DNA of 64,000 nt, taken from positions 124,001-188,000 of the forward strand of contig JACKDU010000002.1 of NCBI GenBank assembly GCA_020633335.1, given 5' to 3'. The notes beneath the pieces were generated by a model. The model did not search any database. It was given only the letters and a program-made list of their open reading frames with translations, and was not told where the DNA came from. Positions 1-7,132 of this stretch are shown one piece after another. This stretch comes from Myxococcales bacterium. Lineage in GTDB: Bacteria; Myxococcota_A; Polyangia; Nannocystales; Nannocystaceae. Made by a program: the position numbers and the translations under genes. Positions within the stretch are counted from its first letter, which is position 1. Every line of letters begins with the position of its first letter.

Positions 1-841
1 CCGAGTCGAAGAGGGTGCCGTGCATCCCGAAGTTGATGATCGTCGCCATCGCCTCGCCGCCGGGGCGCCGGACCGCGACCAGGGTGAGGCGGGGATCCTT
101 GCCGTAGGTCGGGTCGTTCTCGCCGCGGCGGTCGCGGTAGATCCGATCGTCGTCGTCCCAGCCATCGGCCCAGGCGTAGCCCCACTCGGCCGGCCCGAGG
201 TCGTCGATCGCCGCCTTGATCGTGTCGGCGAAGGCGACGCTCATCCGCTCGATCACCTCCTCGTCCGGCGAGTCGGCGCCGATCAGCCCGAGCGCCGACG
301 GCAGGCGCCAGTAGCGGGCCTGCGTGTGGTGGGAGTGGGTCGCGCCGGTGATGATCCGGCCGCGGAGATCGATCCCGTGGCGCTCGAGGAGCTTGGCGGC
401 GGTCCCCTCGGTCAGCGACGCCTCCGAGCTCATCGTCGGGACCTTGAGGAGGACCAGGCGCTCGCCCTCGACCTCGAGGACCATCGCCTTGATCGACGGC
501 GACTCCCGGAAGCCGCGCGAGCCGTTGAGCTGGTCGTTCCACGGGGTCCGGTTGACGACCGTGCGGCCGCCGTAGCCGGCCATCGACACCCCGACGGGGC
601 CGTCGAGGAAGCCGAGGGCGACCCCGGCCCGCAGCGGCCCCGCCGTCGGCGGGACGTTGTCCTCGCCGGTCGTCGAGCCCTCGGTCTCCGCCCCTGACGT
701 GGTGGTCACGGCCGTCGTCCCCGAGCTCGTCCCCTCGGTCGCCGACCCGCTCACCTCCCCCGGCGGCCCGCCGCAGGCGAGGCCGAGCGCGGCCCAGAGT
801 GGCGTGGCGACGAGCGGGGGCGGGACGCGGAGTCGGAGCAT
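1..841 (-). CDS. Neutral/alkaline ceramidase-like lipoprotein (C-terminal part outside window)
   Basis: Read on the minus strand from ATG at 841; the frame is open to the window edge, so about 280 N-terminal residues are visible. A short signal peptide ends in LGLAC (lipid-anchor Cys 23), followed by a Ser/Thr/Gly linker to about residue 65. The enzyme domain begins with 'GVALGFLDGPVGVSMAGYGG', the typical opening of neutral ceramidases (known activity: hydrolysis of the N-acyl bond of ceramide), and carries the His cluster ATHSHH near residue 168, corresponding to the zinc-binding region. It is divergent from a second family member at 976 with a 134-bp gap. The active-site Ser region would lie beyond the visible part, so activity and substrate are inferred; a related amidohydrolase on another lipid is possible. 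Confidence 0.8.
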   Translation of the reverse strand, partial: MLRLRVPPPLVATPLWAALGLACGGPPGEVSGSATEGTSSGTTAVTTTSGAETEGSTTGEDNVPPTAGPLRAGVALGFLDGPVGVSMAGYGGRTVVNRTPWNDQLNGSRGFRESPSIKAMVLEVEGERLVLLKVPTMSSEASLTEGTAAKLLERHGIDLRGRIITGATHSHHTQARYWRLPSALGLIGADSPDEEVIERMSVAFADTIKAAIDDLGPAEWGYAWADGWDDDDRIYRDRRGENDPTYGKDPRLTLVAVRRPGGEAMATIINFGMHGTLFDS

Positions 842-975
842 CGTCGCCAGGCTAGCAGCCCACGGGCGCCATCGCGCGAGGTCTCGAAGAGCCGAGGAAT
901 GGGGTCAAACACCCCCATATAGCGCGACGCTCGAATTCGGCAGTATGGTCGACGGGGCCAGGAGGCCCCCACACG

Positions 976-2877
976 ATGCCACGGATCTCGACGACAACCG
1001 CGACCCTCCTCTCCTCGCTCCTCACCGCCGCCTGCGCGGGCTCCGGCAGCGAGACCCAGACGACCCAGGGATCGAGCGACTCGGCGAGCGAGACCGGGAC
1101 GAGCACCTCGGCCTCGACCTCGTCGTCGACGACGTCGGTCTCCACGGTGACCAGCGCGAGCGCGGGGAGCAGCGGCGACTCGGACACCGAGGGCAGCACC
1201 GGCGGCCCCGACGAGCCGATCGTCCCCGGCCTCTCGTGCCCCGGCGATCCCAGGGGCGCCTGCGACGACTCCCCGGGCGCGCCCCTCGAGGCCGGCGCGG
1301 CGGTCGTGTCGATCCTCCCCCATTGCTGGGAGAGCTGGATCGACCAGAACGAGAACTCGGTCTTCGAGTCGACCAAGGACGTGCTCCTCGACTGCGGCTG
1401 CGACCGCCTCTGCCCCGGCGATCCCGGCTACGTCGCCCCCGACGAGGGCGAGGGCGACGGCGAGCTCCAGCCGATCTGGCTCGCCGGCTTCGGCAACGGC
1501 CGCCCGGCCGCCGGGATCCGCGACGCCAAGACCGGCCTGGTCGGCGACGGCGACGGCTGGTGGGCGCGGGCGCTGGTCCTCCGCCAGGGGAACACGACGG
1601 CGGCGATCGTCAGCATCGACACGATCGGCCTCTTCAACGACGACGTCGTCCTGGTCCGCGAGGAGCTCGAGAAGCGCGGGGTCGAGATCGACCACCTGAT
1701 CGTCCAGGCGATCCACAACCACGAGGGGCCCGACACGATGGGCCTCTGGGGCGCGCAGTTCCTCAAGGGCACCGGCTACATCGAGGCCTACGGCGAGCAG
1801 GTCCGGATGGCGATGGCCGACGCGATCGAGGGGGCGATGCTCAAGGACCTCCGGCCGGTCGCCCACATCACGGTCGGCGAGGTCGACATCTCGACCTACC
1901 ACGAGAACGGCGTCGCCAACGTGATCAGCGATCACCGCGACCCCTGGGTGGTCGACGAGTTCCTCTCGGCGGCCCGCCTGGTCGACGGCGAGGGCGGGAC
2001 GATCGCCAGCCTGATCTCCTACGGCTGCCACCCCGAGACCCTGGCCGACGACAACCTCCTGATCACCGCCGACTTCGTCCACGCGCTCCGGCGGACGGTC
2101 GAGGAGGGCTCGATCTGGAACTCCGCGCCGACCAAGGAGGGCTTCGGCGGCCCGGCGATCTACCTCAACGCCGCGGTCGGCGGGATGATGACGACCCTCG
2201 GCGTCGAGGTCCACAACCCCGACGGCGACTCCTACAAGAGCGCGACCTTCGAGAAGGCCGACTCGATCGGCCAGCTCCTCGGCGAGATGGCGATCGACGC
2301 GATCGAGAACGGCGAGGTGATCGACGACGCGCGCCTCTCCTTCGCCAACGTCGAGTTCTACCCCGAGGTCCTCAACACGACCTTCCAGCTCCTCTTCGAC
2401 ACCGGGGTGCTCAAGCGCACCACCTACCCGCCGAACGAGGGGAGCACGAAGATGCGGATCAAGACCGAGATGTCGGTGCTCAACCTCGGGCCGATCCAGA
2501 TGCTGACGGTCCCCGGCGAGCTCCTCCCCGAGCTCGCGGTCGGCGGCTACGACGGCTCGCGGATCAACGCCCCCGGGGTCCCGCTCATCGACCCCAACAA
2601 CACCAACCCGCCGAAGGTCGACCAGGCGCCGGCCGGCCCCTACATCAAGGACCGGATGGGCGGCACCTACCGCTGGATCATCGGCCTCGGCAACGACGAG
2701 CTCGGCTACATCATCCCCGACTACGACTACGTCCTCGCCGACTCGATGCCCTACGTGAACGAGGCCGAGGGCGACCACTACGAGGAGACCAACTCGCTCG
2801 GGCCCCACATCGCCGGCCTCGTCGACGCCCACGCGGCCGCCCTCGCGGCCTGGTCGAAGGAGCACCTCGAGCGCTAG
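976..2877 (+). CDS. Neutral/alkaline ceramidase-like lipoprotein
   Basis: 633 residues. The start is fixed by AGGAGG at 960-965. The signal peptide ends at TAAC (Cys 20) and a Ser/Thr-rich linker runs to about residue 80, so the protein is probably anchored to a membrane and faces outward. Ceramidase-family segments: 'AIHNHEGPDTMG' near residue 245 in place of the usual THTH-type zinc site, 'SYGCHPETL' near 348 and 'PGELLPEL' near 515. The acidic insert before the catalytic core and the replacement of Thr by Asn in the His-x-His segment make it a divergent member. It probably acts on extracellular N-acyl lipids, which would fit a predatory or scavenging lifestyle, but substrate is inference. 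It is divergent from the paralogue at 1-841. A double TGTC-N6-GACA hairpin begins 9 bases after the stop. Confidence 0.82.
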   Translation: MPRISTTTATLLSSLLTAACAGSGSETQTTQGSSDSASETGTSTSASTSSSTTSVSTVTSASAGSSGDSDTEGSTGGPDEPIVPGLSCPGDPRGACDDSPGAPLEAGAAVVSILPHCWESWIDQNENSVFESTKDVLLDCGCDRLCPGDPGYVAPDEGEGDGELQPIWLAGFGNGRPAAGIRDAKTGLVGDGDGWWARALVLRQGNTTAAIVSIDTIGLFNDDVVLVREELEKRGVEIDHLIVQAIHNHEGPDTMGLWGAQFLKGTGYIEAYGEQVRMAMADAIEGAMLKDLRPVAHITVGEVDISTYHENGVANVISDHRDPWVVDEFLSAARLVDGEGGTIASLISYGCHPETLADDNLLITADFVHALRRTVEEGSIWNSAPTKEGFGGPAIYLNAAVGGMMTTLGVEVHNPDGDSYKSATFEKADSIGQLLGEMAIDAIENGEVIDDARLSFANVEFYPEVLNTTFQLLFDTGVLKRTTYPPNEGSTKMRIKTEMSVLNLGPIQMLTVPGELLPELAVGGYDGSRINAPGVPLIDPNNTNPPKVDQAPAGPYIKDRMGGTYRWIIGLGNDELGYIIPDYDYVLADSMPYVNEAEGDHYEETNSLGPHIAGLVDAHAAALAAWSKEHLER

Positions 2878-2886
2878 CCCGAAGAG

Positions 2887-2916
2887 ATGTCCATATGGAC
2901 ATGTCGACGAGGACAT
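2887..2916 (+). terminator. Double TGTC-N6-GACA hairpin after the ceramidase-like gene
   Basis: ATGTCC (2887-2892), ATAT, GGACAT (2897-2902) is a perfect 16-base palindrome. A second copy overlaps it: ATGTC (2901-2905), six bases, GACAT (2912-2916). It begins 9 bases after a stop codon. There is no T-tract, so termination is inferred from position and from recurrence of the same core at other gene ends in the window. Confidence 0.5.
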
Positions 2917-2919
2917 AGG

Positions 2920-4174
2920 GTGCGGGCGCCGGGATCGAGGCGGGCGCGCGGGCGGCGCAAGCGGCGCGGGCGCGCGAGGCGGGGCCTGGCCCTCGCCCTC
3001 GTCGGCGCGGCCCTCGGCCTCGCGCCCTCGGCCGCCGCCGCCCACAGCGTCGGCCTCTCGCAGGGGAGCTACCGGGTCCGCGGCGCCGAGGTCCAGGTCA
3101 CCCTGACCTTCGCCCGCGGCGAGCTCCGCCGCCTGGTCCCCGGCAGCGACCGCGACCGAGATGGCGAGCTCTCCGAGGGCGAGGTGCTCGCCGGCGTCGC
3201 CGACCTCGAGGCGCGGGCGCTCGCCGGCGTAGAGCTCGCCCTCGACGGCCGCCCCTGCGTCGGCGCGCTCGAGCGGGCCGCCCTCACCGAGGAGGACGGC
3301 CTCGAGGTGACGATGACCTTCGCCTGCCCGGCGGCCGGCGAGGCGCTGACGATCACCCTGCCCCTCCTCGGCGAGCTCGGCCCCGGCCACCGCCACGTCG
3401 CTCGGGTGATCCCGCCGGGGAGCGACGACGCCCGGATCGAGCGGGTGCTCGGGCGGATGCGGCCGCGGGTCGAGGTCGGGCTGGCGCCGCGACCCGCCCG
3501 CCCCGGGCCGCGGAGCCGCGCCCACCCGCGGCGGTCGCCGAGCCCGAGCCCGCGCCGACGCGCCCCGCCGAGGCGCCCGCCCCGCGTCCGAGCGCGGGCC
3601 CGAGCGCGAGCGCTGGCCCTACTTCGCCCTCGGCGTCGAGCACATCCTGATCGGCGCCGATCACCTGGTCTTCCTCCTCGGCCTGGTCCTGGTCCGCGAC
3701 CGCCTCCGCGGGCGGATCGCCGTGATCACGGCCTTCACCGCCGGCCACTCCCTGAGCCTCGCGCTCGCGGCCCTCGGCGCGCTCCTCCTCTCGCCGGCGA
3801 TCGTCGAGCCGGCGATCGCCGCGTCGATCATCTACGTCGGCGTTGAGAACGTGGTCCTTGGGACAGATCGCGAGCAGGGCCGCTGGCGCCTCACCCTCCC
3901 CTTCGGCTTCATCCACGGCCTCGGCTTCGCCGGCGCCCTCGCCGAGGTCGGCCTGCCGCCGGGCGAGGAGGCGCCCGCCCTCGCCCTCTTCAACCTCGGG
4001 GTCGAGGCCGGGCAGCTCCTCGCCCTCGCCCTCCTCCTGCCGCTCCTCGCCGCCCTGGACGCGCTCCCGGGGCTCCGGGCGCGCCCCTGGCGGCGCTGGC
4101 TGAGCCTGGCGATCGCCCTCGCCGGCGCGCTCTGGCTGGTCGAGCGGGTCGCCGGATCGGCGTCCGCCGCCTAG
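2920..4174 (+). CDS. HupE/UreJ-like membrane protein with secreted N-terminal domain (apparent frameshift)
   Basis: Two open frames together make one protein. The first (to about 3480) has an Arg-rich n-region, a hydrophobic signal segment ending PSAAAAHS and a soluble domain of about 120 residues. The second (about 3602 onward) begins near 'YFALGVEHILIGADHL', the hallmark of the HupE/UreJ_2 family, with 'FTAGHSLSLALA' and 'GFIHGLGFAGAL' and about six membrane helices. Between them lies a Pro/Ala/Glu-rich linker in which the frame changes; the span is one base over a multiple of three, consistent with a single indel. GTG at 2920 is preferred as start because the upstream in-frame ATG at 2887 lies inside the hairpin. 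Relatives are linked to hydrogenase or urease metal supply, but no such genes are nearby, so the cargo is unknown. Confidence 0.65.
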
Positions 4175-4313
4175 TGCCGCGACCGCGACGTATCGACCCA
4201 CCTCGCGTGGTCTCGCCGCCGCTGGCGTTGTTGCTCGTCGGTTGCAGAGGCCCGATCTGCGCCCTCCCGATCCCGGCGCGAGCTGGATCGATACGTCGCG
4301 GTCGGGGCACTAG
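4171..4313. repeat. 143-bp inverted-repeat element (MITE-like)
   Basis: Arms 4171-4207 and 4277-4313 are inverted repeats of 37 bases with three mismatches; the outer 26 bases (CTAGTGCC...ACGTATCGA) differ at one position. They enclose about 69 bases without a reading frame. Each end is CTAG, and each CTAG contains the TAG stop of a flanking gene (HupE-like on plus, M24 peptidase on minus). It could be a miniature inverted-repeat transposable element that supplied both stops, or a long bidirectional terminator. No target-site duplication can be distinguished beyond CTAG. Confidence 0.7.
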
Positions 4314-5614
4314 CCGACGCCGAAGGGATCCTCGATCGAGCGCGAGAGCGGCCCGAAGACCTCGACGCCCGATGGCGTGATCGCGACGATGTCCTCGATC
4401 CGGATCCCGAACTCGCCGGGGACGTAGATCCCGGGCTCGTTCGACATCACCATCCCGGGCGCGAGGACGACCTCGGCGCCGCCGACGAGGTAGGGGTCCT
4501 CGTGGACCTGGAGGCCGATCCCGTGGCCGAGGCGGTGGGTGAAGCGGCGGTAGCCGGGGCCGTGGCCGGCGGCGTCGATCACCTGGCGGGCGATCTCGTC
4601 GATCGATCCGCCGCTCACCCCGGGGCGCATCGCCGCCAGCGCGGCCGCCTGGGCGGCGTGGACGACCTCCCAGGCCGCCCGCAGCTCGGCCGAGGGCTTT
4701 CCCGTGAACCAGGTCCGGGTGACGTCGGAGCGGTAGCCGTGGAGCGAGCCGCCGGTGTCCACCAGGATCGCGTCGCCGGGGCTGAGCACCCGCTCGATGT
4801 TGGTCCCGTGGGGGAAGGCCGCGTTCGAGCCGACCAGGACCAGGGTCCAGACGTCGGTGAGGCCGGCGGCCTCCTGCGCCTCGCGGACCAGCTCGGCGAT
4901 CGTCGCCTCGCTCATCCCCACCCGGATCTCGGCGGCCGCCCGCCGCAGCGCCTCCTTGGTCGCCTCCGAGGCCCGCCGCAGGAGCGCGAGCTCGGCCGGG
5001 CTCTTGATCATCCGGCAGCCGCTGAGGATCCCGGCGTCGATCTCGAAGTGGGTCTGGCGGGCCGCCTGCCGGAGGGCGTCGACGACGAAGAGGCGCATCG
5101 CCGGATCGACCGCGACCCGGCCGAGGGCGGCGAGGCGCGCGGTGATCTGGGTGTAGGGCCCCTCGTGCTCCTCCCAGAGGTGGATCTCCCCCTCGTCGCC
5201 GACCCGCTCGCCGAGGGTCCCCGACTCGAAGGCGGGGCCGAGCCAGAGCGGCGCGCCCTCCACCGGCAGGACGTAGAGGAGCGGGCGCTCGCTCTGCCCC
5301 CAGCGGACGCCCGTGAGGTAGTAGAGGCTGACCCCGGCCTCGAGGACGATCGCGTCGACGCCGATCGCCCGCGCCAGCTCACGGGCGCGCTCACGGCGGG
5401 CCGCGTACTCGCTGGCCTGGATCGGCTCGGCGTCGACGCAGAAGGCGGCGAGGCCGGCGAAGGGGCCCCCACGCGGCGGCGTCTCCCGCGAGAGCTCCTC
5501 GTCGGCGGCGCTCCACGCTTGCCGACGGCCCGCGCAGCTCAGAGCGCCGAACCCGAGCCCGAGGCCGGCGGCGAAGCGGCGACGTGACCAGGGAGGCGCG
5601 ATAGGATTCTCCAT
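4310..5614 (-). CDS. Tat-exported M24 metallopeptidase (Xaa-Pro aminopeptidase-like)
   Basis: 434 residues from ATG at 5614. The N-terminus SRRRFAAGLGLGFGALSC is a twin-arginine signal with a possible, weak lipobox (Cys 27), so the enzyme probably acts in the periplasm. A creatinase-like N-domain (residues 60-190, including YYLTGVRW) precedes the pita-bread catalytic domain. The dinuclear-metal ligands of the M24 family are all recognisable: Asp in ILVDTGG (near 285) and DVTRTW (near 296), His in HRLGHGIG (near 362), Glu in SNEPG (near 391) and RIEDIV (near 406). Such enzymes remove residues before proline or hydrolyse dipeptides; the substrate here is inferred. It is divergent from the decarboxylase gene with 36 bases between starts, and its stop lies in the inverted-repeat element. 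Confidence 0.88.
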   Translation of the reverse strand: MENPIAPPWSRRRFAAGLGLGFGALSCAGRRQAWSAADEELSRETPPRGGPFAGLAAFCVDAEPIQASEYAARRERARELARAIGVDAIVLEAGVSLYYLTGVRWGQSERPLLYVLPVEGAPLWLGPAFESGTLGERVGDEGEIHLWEEHEGPYTQITARLAALGRVAVDPAMRLFVVDALRQAARQTHFEIDAGILSGCRMIKSPAELALLRRASEATKEALRRAAAEIRVGMSEATIAELVREAQEAAGLTDVWTLVLVGSNAAFPHGTNIERVLSPGDAILVDTGGSLHGYRSDVTRTWFTGKPSAELRAAWEVVHAAQAAALAAMRPGVSGGSIDEIARQVIDAAGHGPGYRRFTHRLGHGIGLQVHEDPYLVGGAEVVLAPGMVMSNEPGIYVPGEFGIRIEDIVAITPSGVEVFGPLSRSIEDPFGVG

Positions 5615-5650
5615 ACCACACGCCGTCGACCGGCGGCGCCGAACGAGCCG

Positions 5651-7120
5651 ATGAACGACCGATCCCCCGCCCCGCTCGAGGGCACGCCGCGCGAGCGCGA
5701 GGCCTGGCTCGCCGCCGCCGCGGCCTTCGTCCGCGAGCAGCTCGACAGCCTCGAGGACGCGCCCGCGCAGGGCCTCGTCGGCGCCGAGGCCAACCGCCGC
5801 GCCCGCGAGCTGAGCCCGCCGATCGCCGAGGCGCCGCTCGAGGGCGGGCTCGAGGGCGCGCTGGCGATCCTCCGCCAGGCGATCCCGCTCTCGCTCAACG
5901 CCGCCGGCCCCGGCTACCTCGCCTACATCCCCGGCGGCGGCCTCCCCCTCGCGGCGATCGCCGAGCTGATCGCCGGCGCGACCAACCGCTACACCGGCAC
6001 CGCCGCGCCCGCGCCCGCGCTCTGCCGCCTCGAGGCCGACGTCCTCGCCTGGCTCGCCCGCGAGTTCGGCTACGGCCCCGACGCCCGCGGCCTCCTGACC
6101 TCGGGGGGCTCGATCGCCAACCTCACCGCGATCGTCACGGCCCGGGTCCACGCCTTCGGCGACGACGGCGACTACCGCCGGGCGATCGCCTACACCTCGA
6201 GCCAGGCCCACCACAGCGTCGCCAAGGCGCTCCGCCTCGCCGGGATCCCGGCGGCCAACCTCCGCCTGGTCGAGGTCGACGAGGCGCTCGAGCTCCGGCC
6301 CGCGGCCCTGCGGGCGGCGATCGCCGCCGATCGTCAGGCCGGCGCGCGCCCCTTCCTGGTGATCGCGGCCGCCGGCACCACCAACACCGGCGCCGTCGAT
6401 CCGCTGCCGGAGCTCGCCGCGATCTGCCGCGCCGAGGGCCTCTGGCTCCACGTCGACGGGGCCTACGGCGGCGCCTTCGCCCTCAGCCCCCGCGCCCGCG
6501 CCCGCCTCGCCGGGATCGACCGCGCCGACTCGATCACCTTCGACCCCCACAAGGGGATGTTCCTGCCCTATGGGACAGGTTGTCTCCTGGTCGCCGACGG
6601 CCAGCGCCTCGCCCGGGCCCACGCCGGCGGCGGCGACTACCTCCAGGACCTCGCGTCGCTCGAGGACGAGGGCGAGGCGCCGAGCCCCAGCGCCTACGGC
6701 CCCGAGCTCAGCCGCTCCTTCCGCGGCCTCCGCCTCTGGCTGCCGCTCATCGTCCACGGCGCGGCCGCCTTCCGCGACGCCCTCGACGAGAAGATCGAGC
6801 TCGCGGCCGCGATCGAGGCCGGCCTGCGGGCGCGGATCGCCGCCGGCGCGCCCCTCGAGATCCCGACCCCGACCCGCCTCAGCGTCGTCGCCTTCCGCCT
6901 CCGGCGGCGCCCTGGCGAGGCCGCCGACGCCTGGGATCGCCGCAACCTCGCGCTCCTCGCCGGGATCAACCGCCGCCAGAGCGTGCACCTCTCGAGCACC
7001 CGCCTGCCGATCCCCGGGGGCTCGATCACCACCCTCCGGGCCTGCGTCCTCTCCTTCCGGACCCACCGCCCGCGGATCGATCGCCTCCTCGCCGACCTCG
7101 ACGCCGCCCTCGCCGACTAG
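5651..7120 (+). CDS. PLP-dependent group II decarboxylase (aromatic-amino-acid decarboxylase type)
   Basis: 489 residues, close to the usual length. The PLP-binding lysine is Lys 301 in 'FDPHKGMFLPYGTGCLLV'; upstream are 'GLLTSGGSIANLTAI' (phosphate-binding region) and 'WLHVDGAYGGAFAL', whose Asp contacts the PLP ring nitrogen. These are the conserved blocks of the aromatic-L-amino-acid/tyrosine/glutamate decarboxylase family, a cytosolic fold type I enzyme. Whether the substrate is an aromatic amino acid, glutamate or cysteine sulfinate cannot be told. No strong Shine-Dalgarno precedes the ATG. The gene is divergent from the M24 peptidase and ends 12 bases from the end of the convergent histidine kinase gene. 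Confidence 0.88.
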   Translation: MNDRSPAPLEGTPREREAWLAAAAAFVREQLDSLEDAPAQGLVGAEANRRARELSPPIAEAPLEGGLEGALAILRQAIPLSLNAAGPGYLAYIPGGGLPLAAIAELIAGATNRYTGTAAPAPALCRLEADVLAWLAREFGYGPDARGLLTSGGSIANLTAIVTARVHAFGDDGDYRRAIAYTSSQAHHSVAKALRLAGIPAANLRLVEVDEALELRPAALRAAIAADRQAGARPFLVIAAAGTTNTGAVDPLPELAAICRAEGLWLHVDGAYGGAFALSPRARARLAGIDRADSITFDPHKGMFLPYGTGCLLVADGQRLARAHAGGGDYLQDLASLEDEGEAPSPSAYGPELSRSFRGLRLWLPLIVHGAAAFRDALDEKIELAAAIEAGLRARIAAGAPLEIPTPTRLSVVAFRLRRRPGEAADAWDRRNLALLAGINRRQSVHLSSTRLPIPGGSITTLRACVLSFRTHRPRIDRLLADLDAALAD

Positions 7121-7132
7121 CGCGCCGGAGCC

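Noticed and set aside
751..3525. A 924-codon open frame on the minus strand opposite the second ceramidase-like gene
   Set aside because: It is an antisense shadow produced by very high GC: its protein is an Arg/Asp/Val-rich string without any motif, while the plus strand has a signal peptide, linker and enzyme blocks. Similar long shadows opposite most genes were left out.
4174..4380. Short open frames starting MPRPRRID on both strands at 4174 and 4310
   Set aside because: The identical N-termini come from the two arms of the inverted-repeat element; there is no sign of a real protein.
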